From Lapidilactobacillus achengensis (GTDB lineage: Bacteria; Bacillota; Bacilli; Lactobacillales; Lactobacillaceae): DNA of 64,000 bases. The position numbers and the translations under genes were made by a program. Positions 40,464-49,769 of this stretch are shown one piece after another; the stretch's first letter is position 1, and every line of letters begins with the position of its first letter. The stretch spans positions 116,235-180,234 of the forward strand of contig NZ_RHOV01000003.1 in NCBI RefSeq assembly GCF_003946655.1. The letters are read 5' to 3'. The notes under the pieces were generated by a model, which ran no database searches, was not told the DNA's origin, and saw nothing but the letters and a program-made list of their open reading frames with translations.

Positions 40464-41297
40464 TTACCCCTTAACAGATCCATTAGACAGTCCGGCAAGG
40501 AAATATCGTTGTAAAAACAAAAAGATTAATGTAACTGGAATGATTGCAATGACTGAAGCTGCCATCAACGAACCCCAGTCAACAGTGTTCGCCCCTTTGA
40601 AAAGCATAATTGCTGGCGTCAATGTACGATAATCCTCCGATGAAATGAAAACATATCCAAACATAAATTCATTCCATGCATTGATAAAGGCATAAAGCCC
40701 GGTTGAAATCAAACTGGGAATAGAAATTGGTAAGATTATCTTGAATAGCGTCTGGAATTTATTATATCCATCTAGTTCCGCCGCCTCTTCAAGTGCAATT
40801 GGTACCGTATCAAAGAAACTACTCATCATGAAAGTACATAAAGGAATCACAAACGTTGTATAGGCTAGAATAAGCGACATATAGGACTCTAGAATACCCA
40901 AGAATTTCATCGTAAGATAAAGGGGAATAAGCAATAACACTCCGGGAATCATCTGGGAAATAAGCATAAACAGGTTCGAAAACTTAACAATTCGTAATCT
41001 AAAATAGCGACTAAAAACGTAGCCGGCACAGATTGCGATAAACAACGACAGAACGCACGCCGTCAACGATACGATCAAACTATTCTTAATATACTTAATA
41101 AAATCTGCCTCAAATAGTACTTTTGAAAAATTAGCAAACGTCGGATTATTAATCGTAAATTTTGGAACACTTTGTCTGATTTCATCAATAGGTTTAAACG
41201 AAGAAATCAGCATCCAAACAAACGGAAAAATACAAAATAGACTAATCAATGCTAATAAAATATAGGTAACTGGGCCACCCTTTTTCTTCATAATCAA
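40464..41297 (-). CDS. CUT1 ABC permease (MalG type), second importer
   Basis: Six-helix permease of 277 residues with EAA loop LEEAAELDGYNKFQTLFKIILP. Works with the MalF-type permease and binding protein just upstream. The GH36 gene follows at 34 bp. The region is A+T rich compared with the flanks of the window. Confidence 0.9.
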   Translation of the reverse strand: MIMKKKGGPVTYILLALISLFCIFPFVWMLISSFKPIDEIRQSVPKFTINNPTFANFSKVLFEADFIKYIKNSLIVSLTACVLSLFIAICAGYVFSRYFRLRIVKFSNLFMLISQMIPGVLLLIPLYLTMKFLGILESYMSLILAYTTFVIPLCTFMMSSFFDTVPIALEEAAELDGYNKFQTLFKIILPISIPSLISTGLYAFINAWNEFMFGYVFISSEDYRTLTPAIMLFKGANTVDWGSLMAASVIAIIPVTLIFLFLQRYFLAGLSNGSVKG

Positions 41298-41314
41298 TTT
41301 TCACCTAGCCTTTC

Positions 41315-42262
41315 CTAATTAAGCGTTTCTTCACTAATTTTTGTTTTAATCTTGTAATAGAAAACAAATATCAGTGACATTCCGAGTAACATCATCGTCG
41401 ATAAAGACGACGCTGTGCCCACGTCAAATTTTTGCATCGAGTAGCGATATATCATCAATGGCAAAGTATCTGTGGCATAATTTGGTCCGCCCTGTGTCAA
41501 AACCCAGATAAAGTCAAAATTAATCGCGGTCCAAATAATATGCATAAAAACAATGACTAACGAAACTGACCTAAGTTGTGGCAAAGTTATGTGGACAAAT
41601 TGCTCAAATTTACCAGCACCGTCGATTCCCGAGGCCTCGTAAAGATCATCAGGAATGGCTTGTAGGGCCGCTAACAGGGAAATTGTATAGTAAGGAAAGG
41701 AGCGCCACACATTAACGAAAGTCACTGTCTGAAGGGCATAATTTGCATCGCCCAAAAAATTGATTGGTTCCTTAATAATTCCTAAGTGTGTTAACAGATA
41801 ATTGATAATCCCGAAATCAGGGTTCAGCATCCAACTCCACGTCATGCCCGCGACAATTATTGGTACCAACCACGGAATGAAGATTGCGATTCTAAAGAAG
41901 GCTCTTCCTTTTACCTTTTTGTTTAAGAGAATGGCACTTGTAAGCCCAAGAATATACTCTCCTACAACCGAAAAGAACGTATAGAATAATGTATGCTGCA
42001 ATGCTGGAACAAATTTAGGATCTGATAAGACCTTCTTGAAATTCTCTAGACCAACAAATGGTTGAGCAGAATTATTCAATAAATTGACATTATGAAAAGC
42101 ATCAACTAAAACCGTGACTAAGGGATAACCAATTAAAACAATCAGGAAAAGTAAAGCCGGAAAAAGCATTGTCGCAGAAAAAAACTGCTCGCGCTGTTTT
42201 CGAGTACGTAAAAATCGTTTTTTTGTTCGCTTATTAGACATATCCATATTATATAAAAACAC
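41315..42262 (-). CDS. CUT1 ABC permease (MalF type), second importer
   Basis: Six-helix permease of about 310 residues with EAA loop LYEASGIDGAGKFEQFVHITLP. The start is uncertain: GTG 42260-42262, or ATG at 42245-42247 or 42239-42241. The ribosome site AAAGGAG (42284-42290) is separated from all of them by a CACTCAGC/GCTGAGTG hairpin (42261-42281), which must open or, if folded, bring the site closer to the ATG codons. Confidence 0.88.
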   Translation of the reverse strand: MFLYNMDMSNKRTKKRFLRTRKQREQFFSATMLFPALLFLIVLIGYPLVTVLVDAFHNVNLLNNSAQPFVGLENFKKVLSDPKFVPALQHTLFYTFFSVVGEYILGLTSAILLNKKVKGRAFFRIAIFIPWLVPIIVAGMTWSWMLNPDFGIINYLLTHLGIIKEPINFLGDANYALQTVTFVNVWRSFPYYTISLLAALQAIPDDLYEASGIDGAGKFEQFVHITLPQLRSVSLVIVFMHIIWTAINFDFIWVLTQGGPNYATDTLPLMIYRYSMQKFDVGTASSLSTMMLLGMSLIFVFYYKIKTKISEETLN

Positions 42263-42281
42263 TCAGCACTTGGCTGAGTGC
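42247..42281 (-). terminator. Attenuator hairpin between binding protein and permease genes
   Basis: Stem CACTCAGC / GCTGAGTG followed on the minus strand by TTTTTATATAAT. It lies between the Shine-Dalgarno site and the start of the permease gene, so it could act in transcription or translation. Confidence 0.65.
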
Positions 42282-42290
42282 ACTCCTTTC

Positions 42291-43553
42291 CTATTTGGCC
42301 AGCTCGTCGTTGTCTTCAAGTGACTTATTCACTTCCGTTGATAGCCACTTCGCTGCTTCTTTAGGTTCTTTGCCTTCTTGAAGCACCTTCGCCAGTGCAT
42401 CGATCATATTCTGTGAGATATTTGAAACGGTTACCGGTGGGAAAGTAACCCCATATTCAGAAAGCTTTTTGAAATCCTTGCTCCACTTCGAATCACCGCT
42501 AACGTCAATCCGCGGAGAACGGTCTAGAAAAGCAGCCTTTTGCGCTTTTTTGCTAAGAAAGGCTTCTGCTAGTTTCACTTTCATTTTCTTATCAGTATCA
42601 TTTTTCAAGACAAATAATGGCTTCGCCTCCAAGTATGTTGCTGGCTTCCCATCTGTTGGATAAGGAATAGCGTTAACCGCAACATCCTTCATGGTATCTG
42701 GATTGGTCGCTTCACGTTCTTGTAACCAATTCCCAGTTACGTAAGAAGCGGTTATTCCACTAGCAAAATTTTCATCAGTATCTTCCCATCCTAAGTTGGC
42801 TGAGTTCTTATCGACAATTCCCTCAGCAACTAAATCCTTGTAGAATTGGAAAACCTTTGTTGCCTTCTCCAATTGATCAGCATTTTCATTCCAAGTGTTC
42901 TTATACTTACCGTTCTTCTCACTCGCAATTTCAAGACCATACTGGGCCAAATAAACAATCAATTCCTGTGGCTCACGAGCTCCCTTGCCAGCAATTGAGT
43001 ACGGGTATTTTCCTGTTTCATCTTTAAAGGACTTAAGTGCAAGTAAATCCGACCAAGTCTTAGGTGCGGTAGCATTAGCTTTTTTGAAATCATCTTCATG
43101 AGTTAGGTACGCGCGAACTGTCGCTTCATATGGGATCGCCACATATTTACCATTCACTTTCATTGTTTCAAGCGCTGATTTGGTAATCTTATCCTTTTGA
43201 TCCCATTTGTTCACTTCAGTGGTGATGTCTTCAAGAATACCCATCTTATTAAACTCACCGATGTATTCTGGCAATCCCCAAATAACATCCGGTAAGTTGC
43301 CACCGGCAGCCGACGCCTTTATCTTGTCGTGCATCATGTCATAAGTAAAGTTGGATTGTTTTACCGTATAACCAGTTTTCTTTTCAAACTCAGAAATTGT
43401 CTTTTTTATTTCTTTCCCAGTTCCTGCGCCCTCGGTATACGAAGTCCAAACTGTTAATGTTTTATTTTCCGCCTTGCCTGTACTCTTCTTACCACATCCA
43501 CTAACACCCAATGCCAAGACAACAGCCAACCCTAGTAACCAGCCTTTTTTCAT
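42291..43553 (-). CDS. CUT1 sugar-binding lipoprotein, second importer
   Basis: Lipoprotein of 420 residues: lipobox ALGVSGC, binding fold with TVWTSYTEGAGTGKEIKKTI and ISQNMIDALAKVLQEGKEPKEAA at the C-terminus, as in maltose/galacto-oligosaccharide binding proteins. Start ATG 43551-43553 with GGAGG; an in-frame start at 43598 would overlap the leader. First gene of the importer-GH36 operon. Its -10 overlaps an operator-like sequence and a cre site lies just downstream. Confidence 0.9.
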   Translation of the reverse strand: MKKGWLLGLAVVLALGVSGCGKKSTGKAENKTLTVWTSYTEGAGTGKEIKKTISEFEKKTGYTVKQSNFTYDMMHDKIKASAAGGNLPDVIWGLPEYIGEFNKMGILEDITTEVNKWDQKDKITKSALETMKVNGKYVAIPYEATVRAYLTHEDDFKKANATAPKTWSDLLALKSFKDETGKYPYSIAGKGAREPQELIVYLAQYGLEIASEKNGKYKNTWNENADQLEKATKVFQFYKDLVAEGIVDKNSANLGWEDTDENFASGITASYVTGNWLQEREATNPDTMKDVAVNAIPYPTDGKPATYLEAKPLFVLKNDTDKKMKVKLAEAFLSKKAQKAAFLDRSPRIDVSGDSKWSKDFKKLSEYGVTFPPVTVSNISQNMIDALAKVLQEGKEPKEAAKWLSTEVNKSLEDNDELAK

Positions 43554-43815
43554 TCTTACTTCCTCCATTTCGATAAACCCACATCCAGACTCAACCATTT
43601 GAGTCTCATCGTGGAAACGCTAACAACAAAGTTATACCATACAAATTGAAATAAGTAAATAGGTTAGTACAATTCTCTCGTGCATTCTTTATTTGTTTCA
43701 AAAGTTGTCCCGTTTTACCGGTTCGACCCCCTACAACAAGGGACTATCAGAATTTATTTAACTATCTAAATTTGTACCATTGCGGTATAATTTGTCTATA
43801 TGTATAGGTGGTAAT
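43554..43815. promoter_or_regulatory. Divergent control region of importer 2 and its regulator
   Basis: Minus strand: -35 TTTACT (43654-43659), 17-bp spacer, -10 TATAAC (43631-43636), with the AraR-like GTTATACCATACAAAT (43631-43646) over the -10. TGGAAACGCTAACA (43612-43625) is a cre site with 13 of 14 matches. Plus strand: TATAAT (43786-43791) inside TTTGTACCATTGCGGTATAA (43771-43790), an inverted repeat likely used for autoregulation. Confidence 0.65.
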
Positions 43816-44934
43816 ATGAAAAAATATAAATTAATTGAAAAAGAACTTGAAACTCAAATCTTGAATAATGACTTCGTTACAACCGGAAAACTACCAACGG
43901 AAGCTCAACTCATCTCTCGATTCTCGGTCAGTCGACAAACAGTCCGCCGTGCGCTCTCAGAGCTCGAGCTTCGCGGGTTGATCTACAAGGTTCAGGGTGG
44001 AGGGACATTTGTTCAAAACCCTGAAAATCGTCAAACTGCTGAGAACTCAGATTCTCTCTTCAACAAACCAATGGTTGCAGTAATGACTGCACATATTTCC
44101 AATTATATTTTCCCTCCAATTATCTCAGGGATAGAAAACGTGCTGAATCAAAACAACGTTCAACTTATTTTAAGCAGTACTCAAGATGATTCAGTTATTG
44201 AACGAAAAAATCTAATCCAACTCTTAAATGATTCTAGTATTACTGGACTAATCGTTGAACCAACAAAATCAGCATTTCCATCAAAGAATACCGATATGTA
44301 CGCCGCACTCCTAAGGAAAGGAGTAAAGATTGTATCAATTCACTCATCGTTGAACACCTTTCAAATCCCCTCGTTTGTAATGGACGATTTCTCTGGAGGA
44401 GGGCAACAGGCCCAGTCACTATTAAACAACGGTCATAGGAATATATTAGGAATATTCAAGACCGATGATCAGCAGGGACAACTTAGAATGGCTGGTGCAT
44501 ATTCCGCGATTGACCAAGTGGATGAACATGTTGATTTTCGTGTATTAACTTTCCAATCAGGACATACTGAGGAAGAGATTGGTAATTATGTCAAAGCCAT
44601 CTTCACCAACGACCATGACCAAAGACCGACTGCCATTATTTGCTATAACGATCTATGCGCTATTTCGGTAATAAGAGCACTACATGAATTAAGTATCGAA
44701 ATCCCAAATGATGTCTCCATCGTCAGTTATGACAACTCATCCCTAGCTCATGGACTCGGTCTAAATTTAACCGGAATTAATCATCCAAAAGAAAAAATGG
44801 GAATGGACGCCGCATCATTTTTGCTTAAGGAATTATCGCTGAAACAGCCAACAGAAAAAAAGGTTCAAAAAAAATATCCAGCAACTTTAGTAATGGGTAA
44901 CTCAATTGCACCAGTAACACAAAATCAGCACTAA
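43816..44934 (+). CDS. AraR-like repressor (GntR HTH + LacI-type sensor), second copy
   Basis: 372 residues with the same architecture as AraR: GntR winged helix (KLPTEAQLISRFSVSRQTVRRAL) and LacI-type effector domain. It shares VQGGGTFV/IQGGGIFV, AHISNYIFP and ITGLIVEPTKSA-type segments with the AraR at 16594, so it is a true paralogue. Start at ATG 43816 with AGGTGG; an earlier ATG lies inside the promoter. Divergent from importer 2, which it probably represses; the effector may be arabinose or a galactoside. Confidence 0.9.
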   Translation: MKKYKLIEKELETQILNNDFVTTGKLPTEAQLISRFSVSRQTVRRALSELELRGLIYKVQGGGTFVQNPENRQTAENSDSLFNKPMVAVMTAHISNYIFPPIISGIENVLNQNNVQLILSSTQDDSVIERKNLIQLLNDSSITGLIVEPTKSAFPSKNTDMYAALLRKGVKIVSIHSSLNTFQIPSFVMDDFSGGGQQAQSLLNNGHRNILGIFKTDDQQGQLRMAGAYSAIDQVDEHVDFRVLTFQSGHTEEEIGNYVKAIFTNDHDQRPTAIICYNDLCAISVIRALHELSIEIPNDVSIVSYDNSSLAHGLGLNLTGINHPKEKMGMDAASFLLKELSLKQPTEKKVQKKYPATLVMGNSIAPVTQNQH

Positions 44935-44948
44935 TACTTTCAAAGATA

Positions 44949-44988
44949 GAAAACCTCACCCCTCAAAAAAATCCGGAGTGGGGTTTTC
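44949..44988 (+). terminator. Terminator of the second AraR-like gene
   Basis: Stem GAAAACCTCACCCC / GGAGTGGGGTTTTC with two G-U-type mismatches. Beyond it, 44990-45224 holds an A+T-rich leader with a TATAGT-like box near 45136 and no gene. Confidence 0.7.
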
Positions 44989-45224
44989 GTAATTATTCCC
45001 ATATTTTCGTTTTGATTGTTATCGAATTCTTTGCTCTTTAATTCGATAATAGTGTCCTAATCATAATTAATACGCTTAACAAAATTGTGAATTTCAATAG
45101 AAAGGGTTCGTCACTTACCTAAATATATGATTAATATGATATAGTCATTCTAGCAGTGTTTCACATCCGAAATTTCATACTCACAATGATTTCGATTACA
45201 TTTGACTGGAAAGGTACAATCAAA

Positions 45225-45944
45225 ATGAACACCCCAAAATATGTGAAAATAGAACAAGAAATACGGAACAGAATTGAGAATGGGGAATACCCTCAAGGCT
45301 CGAAACTACCAAATCAGCTCGCTCTTTCTTCAGAATTTTCAGTTAGCAGAATGACTGTCAAGCGTGTCCTAGACGCTCTCGCCATTCAAGGATTGATTTA
45401 TTCTCGCCGAGGAGATGGTACCTATGTAATGACCAATATTCCTCAAAAAATTGAAAAGAACGCCCCTGCCTCTGAACATCAGGGATTGACGGTTTATTTT
45501 GGCGCCGATCGCGTTGAAAGTAGGATCATTGTCTTTGATATTCAATTTCCTAGTCCCCAAATCCAAGAGAAGCTCCACCTTAGAAAGAATGATCCAGTCT
45601 TTAAGATAATTCGTCTACGATTGGTTGATCAGCAGCCCTATGTTCTCGAGCATACTTATATGCCTCAGAAGCTGATGCCGGATCTGGATGAATCTGTTCT
45701 TTATGGGTCGATTTATGCGTACTTAAAAAGCACTGGTCTTAAACTAAGCGGTTCCTATCGAAAGATACATGCCGTTTTCGCCGATGAATTCGATATTAAA
45801 TATCTCAATTGTAGTCCCAAAGATCCGGTTCTTGAGGTAGAACAGGTGGCATGGTTAGCCGACGGCACCCCATTCGAGTACTCTCTTTCCCGCAATCGAT
45901 ACGATGCTCGCAGTTACACCGTCGTGGATAATAACACGCTATGA
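45225..45944 (+). CDS. GntR/UTRA (HutC-type) regulator 1
   Basis: 239 residues: GntR winged helix (KLPNQLALSSEFSVSRMTVKRVLDAL) and UTRA effector domain (about 80-239). Start ATG 45225 with GGAAAGG. Paralogue of the regulator at 48370-49089, identical in length and sharing long blocks such as PYVLEHTYMPQKLMP and RRGDGTYVM. It lies upstream of the GH42 gene in the same direction, with a large palindrome before GH42. Likely repressor responding to a phosphorylated or free sugar. Confidence 0.9.
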   Translation: MNTPKYVKIEQEIRNRIENGEYPQGSKLPNQLALSSEFSVSRMTVKRVLDALAIQGLIYSRRGDGTYVMTNIPQKIEKNAPASEHQGLTVYFGADRVESRIIVFDIQFPSPQIQEKLHLRKNDPVFKIIRLRLVDQQPYVLEHTYMPQKLMPDLDESVLYGSIYAYLKSTGLKLSGSYRKIHAVFADEFDIKYLNCSPKDPVLEVEQVAWLADGTPFEYSLSRNRYDARSYTVVDNNTL

Positions 45945-45982
45945 CAACGTAATGATATCTTGATGTCATTGCGAAAAAAGTA

Positions 45983-46034
45983 TTGAATAAACGCCCTCAA
46001 ATGATTATACTTTTATATATAAGTATAATCATTT
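45983..46034 (+). promoter_or_regulatory. GH42 promoter with 36-bp operator palindrome
   Basis: -35 TTGAAT (45983-45988), 17-bp spacer and -10 TATACT (46006-46011). AAATGATTATAC (45999-46010) and its exact complement (46023-46034) flank 12 A/T bases and cover the -10 and start region. This is a strong candidate operator for the adjacent GntR proteins. Confidence 0.75.
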
Positions 46035-46069
46035 TTGCGTTCATTAATAATTGAAAAGAGGGATTTTAT

Positions 46070-48103
46070 TTGAGCTTCTTCAAAGAAATGATTTACGGTG
46101 GCGATTATAACCCTGAGCAATGGCCGGAAAATATTTGGCTTGAGGATATGCACATACTTAAGGATGCCCACATTAACTCAGCAACCATCAATGTTTTCTC
46201 ATGGGCAATTCTTCAACCTTCAGAGAACGAATATGATTTTCGAATGCTGGATAAAATTGTTAGTTTATTGACCCAGAATAATTACAGAATTGTTATGGGC
46301 ACTTCAACCGCGGCACTGCCGGCATGGATGAGTCAACGTTATCCAGATGTTAATCGAACTGATTTTTATGGATTGGTTCACAAGTTTGGGCATCGTCATA
46401 ATTTCTGTCCCAATAGCCCATCCTTTAGGAAATACGAAATCAGATTGGTCAAACAGTTAGCAGAGAGATATGGCCAATTGGATTCTCTTGTCTGCTGGCA
46501 TATTTCCAACGAGTATAGTGGCGAATGCTATTGCGAAAACTGCGCTAAGGCATTCAGAGTGTGGCTAAAAGATAAATATTCAACGATTGAGGCAGTTAAC
46601 CAGGCGTGGAATACAAATCTTTGGAGCCATAAATATTATTCGTTTGAGGAGATCATTCCGCCCAATTTCATAGGTGATGGTATTCCAAATGAAAAGGCCT
46701 CTTTCCCAGGACTATCGCTTGATTACTCTCGTTTCAATTCCGATTCAATTTTGAATACCTTTAAGGAAGAAAAGAAGGCAATACGCTTATATGATGCCAA
46801 GACACCCGTGACAACTAATTTGATGGGTGCCTACAAGCCCCTTGACTATTTCAAATTTGCTAAAGAAATGGATATTATTTCTTGGGATTCATACCCAACG
46901 AATGATACGCCAAATAGTTCGGCTAGTATGATGCACGACTTAATGCGGGGGCTTAAAAACGGTCAACCATTTATGATGATGGAGCAAACACCAAGTCAGC
47001 AAAATTGGCAACCATTCAATGCCTTGAAACTGCCGGGACAAATGCGAAACATGAGTTACAATGCAATTGCCCACGGAGCTGATACGGTACAATTCTTCCA
47101 ACTACGCAAATCAATCGGAGGCGCGGAGAAGTTTCACGGTGCCGTGATTGATCATGTTGGGACCGAAGAACCACGGGTTTTTAAAGAGGTTCAACAATTA
47201 GGCAACGAACTGCAAAAGATTGGTACCACACTTCTTGACGGAATAACACCAGCAAAGGTTGCACTCCTCTTCGATTGGGAAAATTACTGGGCGCTTGAAT
47301 ACGCAATCGGTCCAAACTTAGAAATCAAATACGTTGATCAAATCCAACGGTACTATGATGAGTTATACACACGTAACATTCCAATCGATTTCGTATCTAA
47401 AGAAAGTGCACTTGATTCATATAGCATCGTAATCGCGCCATGTCTCTATCTGCTTGATGATAAGCTAGCAAGTAAAATTGAGGCCTTCACGGAGAGCGGT
47501 GGTATCTTCGTAACCACAACAATGAGTGGTCTTGTTGATTCAAACGATAACATTCACTTAGGGGGTTATCCCGGTCCCCTGAAAAAAGTGACTGGTGTTT
47601 GGGTCGAAGAATTCGATGCGATGCCATTCACTCGTAAGATTCCACTTCATTTTGTCGCAAACACCAATGGTAAAGAAACGGGAACTTTGCTTTGCGATAT
47701 CATTCATCCCAAATCGGCCGACGTTGTCGCTGAATACGGCTCCGGTGTTTTTTATGAAGGATTGCCGGCAATTACCCGCAACCATTTCGGCAACGGAACC
47801 AGCTTTTACATCGGCACAGTTTTGAATAAACAAGGCATGAAGACTATCTTTGATGAAATTCTGAATACAGCTGGAATTAAATCAACCTATACACCTGAAG
47901 CAGTCAGTGTAACCTTGAGAGTCAATACAAATGGTACTTATATCTTCATCATTAACCATTCAAACGAGAATAAACATTTTGATTTAGACATTTCAGGCAA
48001 TGATATATTGACGATGACAACCATTCAAGGCCAGATTGATTTGGCACCATTCGGAGTTAGTATTATCAAGTCAGATATTGCCCATCCTCTGCTCTTCTCC
48101 TAA
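46070..48103 (+). CDS. GH42 beta-galactosidase
   Basis: Cytoplasmic GH42 of 677 residues. N-terminus GGDYNPEQWPE, acid/base Glu in CWHISNEYSG, nucleophile Glu in MMMEQTPSQQNW. A cysteine cluster (CYCENC) matches the GH42 zinc site. Domains: barrel, Rossmann-like trimerisation domain (about 390-590) and a small C-terminal sheet. The start is TTG (46070) with AGAGGG 9 nt upstream; ATG 46088 would cut into the conserved N-terminus only slightly. GH42 enzymes act on beta-1,4/1,6/1,3-galacto-oligosaccharides, fitting arabinogalactan use. Confidence 0.94.
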   Translation: MSFFKEMIYGGDYNPEQWPENIWLEDMHILKDAHINSATINVFSWAILQPSENEYDFRMLDKIVSLLTQNNYRIVMGTSTAALPAWMSQRYPDVNRTDFYGLVHKFGHRHNFCPNSPSFRKYEIRLVKQLAERYGQLDSLVCWHISNEYSGECYCENCAKAFRVWLKDKYSTIEAVNQAWNTNLWSHKYYSFEEIIPPNFIGDGIPNEKASFPGLSLDYSRFNSDSILNTFKEEKKAIRLYDAKTPVTTNLMGAYKPLDYFKFAKEMDIISWDSYPTNDTPNSSASMMHDLMRGLKNGQPFMMMEQTPSQQNWQPFNALKLPGQMRNMSYNAIAHGADTVQFFQLRKSIGGAEKFHGAVIDHVGTEEPRVFKEVQQLGNELQKIGTTLLDGITPAKVALLFDWENYWALEYAIGPNLEIKYVDQIQRYYDELYTRNIPIDFVSKESALDSYSIVIAPCLYLLDDKLASKIEAFTESGGIFVTTTMSGLVDSNDNIHLGGYPGPLKKVTGVWVEEFDAMPFTRKIPLHFVANTNGKETGTLLCDIIHPKSADVVAEYGSGVFYEGLPAITRNHFGNGTSFYIGTVLNKQGMKTIFDEILNTAGIKSTYTPEAVSVTLRVNTNGTYIFIINHSNENKHFDLDISGNDILTMTTIQGQIDLAPFGVSIIKSDIAHPLLFS

Positions 48104-48204
48104 AAGGAAATTGGTTAAGTGTCTACAAACATCTAAATACTAGCACATCAAAATTTGATTTACCGATAAGATAAGAACCAGAAATAAGAGAACCCGTAAT
48201 AAGG

Positions 48205-48249
48205 GCGCTAAATTTGTTGTCTGAGTTAATAACAAATTTAGCGCCTTTC
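48205..48249 (+). terminator. Terminator of GH42
   Basis: Perfect 15-bp stem GGCGCTAAATTTGTT / AACAAATTTAGCGCC followed by TTT. Confidence 0.85.
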
Positions 48250-48278
48250 CCTGTCCTTTTGCTACGCATGCCGAATAA

Positions 48279-48318
48279 CAAAAACATCGAAACGAGATCA
48301 ACCTCGATTCGATGTTTA
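48279..48318 (-). terminator. Terminator of the second GntR gene
   Basis: Stem AAACATCGAA / TTCGATGTTT with inner CGAG/CTCG pairing, followed on the minus strand by TTTTTGTT. Confidence 0.8.
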
Positions 48319-48369
48319 GGCCAAATAAATGGGCAAATCTTTCTTATCCATCTTCACAGCTACTAAAGA

Positions 48370-49089
48370 CTAGCCGATGTCTAAGACATTGTAGCTACGT
48401 GCATCATATTTATTTCTCGAAAAAGAATATTCGAACGGTGTACCATCATCTAGCCAGGAAACTTGTTCAACTTCTAAAACCGGATCCCCCTCTTTGCATT
48501 CCAAATATTTAACATCCAACTCATCGGCAAATAACGCATGGATTCTTCGGTAGGCCCCGCTCAACTTTAAGTTAACCGTATTCTTCAGATAAGCGTATAT
48601 CGAATTCATTAGCACTGCCTCGTCAAGACCTGGCATTAGCTTTTGGGGCATGTATGTGTGTTCCAGGACATATGGCCGTCCGTCTAACAACCTTAATCTC
48701 AGAATTTCAAATATTGGTTCATTCTTCTCTAGCTTCAAATGCTTTTGAAGAGATTCGCTGGGGAATCTGATATCAAACTGAATTATTTTGCTAGTGACAC
48801 GCCCTTCTTCAAATGATGCCGTTAAGCCCAAATGCTCTTCAGCAGGAGAATTCTGTTCTATTTTTAGCGAGATATCTCCCATTACATAAGTCCCATCACC
48901 CCGCCTTGTATATAAAAGGCCTTCCATTGCTAATCCATCAATTGCTTTCTTGATTGTCATTCGACTAACGCCAAATTCTTCGGCAAGTGCAACTTGATCA
49001 GGAATCAACTCATTTGGTTGATATTTCCCAGTTGTTATCCTTTTCCTGAGCTCGTTTGCGATTAATTCATATTTAGGTGATTGTTGCAC
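48370..49089 (-). CDS. GntR/UTRA (HutC-type) regulator 2
   Basis: 239 residues, close paralogue of the regulator at 45225. GntR winged helix (LIPDQVALAEEFGVSRMTIKKAI) and UTRA domain. Start GTG (49087-49089) with GGGAGG 7 nt upstream; this gives the same length as the paralogue. Last gene of the third importer operon. It may control that operon and the divergent CE7 gene through the AGTATATACT operators. Confidence 0.9.
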   Translation of the reverse strand: MQQSPKYELIANELRKRITTGKYQPNELIPDQVALAEEFGVSRMTIKKAIDGLAMEGLLYTRRGDGTYVMGDISLKIEQNSPAEEHLGLTASFEEGRVTSKIIQFDIRFPSESLQKHLKLEKNEPIFEILRLRLLDGRPYVLEHTYMPQKLMPGLDEAVLMNSIYAYLKNTVNLKLSGAYRRIHALFADELDVKYLECKEGDPVLEVEQVSWLDDGTPFEYSFSRNKYDARSYNVLDIG

Positions 49090-49143
49090 ATCGGTTCCTC
49101 CCTTCATCTAATCAGAATATAAAGTCAACAATCAAAAGACCAG

Positions 49144-49752
49144 CTACTCAGTAAGCGAACGAATTAGCTTCATCGCACTACTTATATTCTTTGATTTCTT
49201 GGGTACATAGATAACTTGATCCTTAATTTGATAGTTCTTAAAGAATTCAACGTCATCGCTTTTGATTCCAATAATGTGGTTATTACGGTTCATATACTGC
49301 TTCATTTTTTTCCCAGAAGCACTCCGAATCCCAGTATTTACGGGTAGGACCTCACAGCCAATATCCTTTTCCACTTGCTTAAATAGCTTCTCATTAGTTA
49401 TCAAAATATCAACCGAATGATCATTGACGGTACCTAAAAACTTTGCCATAATATCACGCTTTGCTAAATCGTTCCATGTCACAACAACCTCTTGCTTCTT
49501 ATTGGGAACAAGAACTTTCTGAAACTCTCGCTTCATAGACTTTGTCGCAACAGGATTACTCATTCCTTGGGTATAGATCCCAACTGTCAGAATTGAGTCT
49601 TTCCTAGTCACCACTTGTCCTAGGAAAAAAACTAGTACAACCAAGAGCCCAACAAATACAAGAAATAGTTTGCCAAAATACATCCACATGTAGGATAACT
49701 TTTGTCGAAAGGGTTGGTCAGATTTCAAGACCTTTTTAACTCGCAAATTCAT
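49144..49752 (-). CDS. Membrane-anchored extracytoplasmic protein, unknown
   Basis: 202 residues. A basic N-terminus and one transmembrane helix (about 24-46, LFLVFVGLLVVLVFFLGQVV) precede an extracytoplasmic domain of about 150 residues. That domain has alternating strands (VVVTWNDLAKRDIM, VDILITNEKLFKQV, DQVIYVPKKSKNI) that recall a reduced solute-binding-protein fold. I do not recognise the family. Start ATG 49750-49752 with GGAGG 8 nt upstream. It follows the YesL-like gene within the third importer operon, so a helper role in sugar uptake or sensing is possible. Confidence 0.7.
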   Translation of the reverse strand: MNLRVKKVLKSDQPFRQKLSYMWMYFGKLFLVFVGLLVVLVFFLGQVVTRKDSILTVGIYTQGMSNPVATKSMKREFQKVLVPNKKQEVVVTWNDLAKRDIMAKFLGTVNDHSVDILITNEKLFKQVEKDIGCEVLPVNTGIRSASGKKMKQYMNRNNHIIGIKSDDVEFFKNYQIKDQVIYVPKKSKNISSAMKLIRSLTE

Positions 49753-49769
49753 TTTGAAATCCTCCAAGC

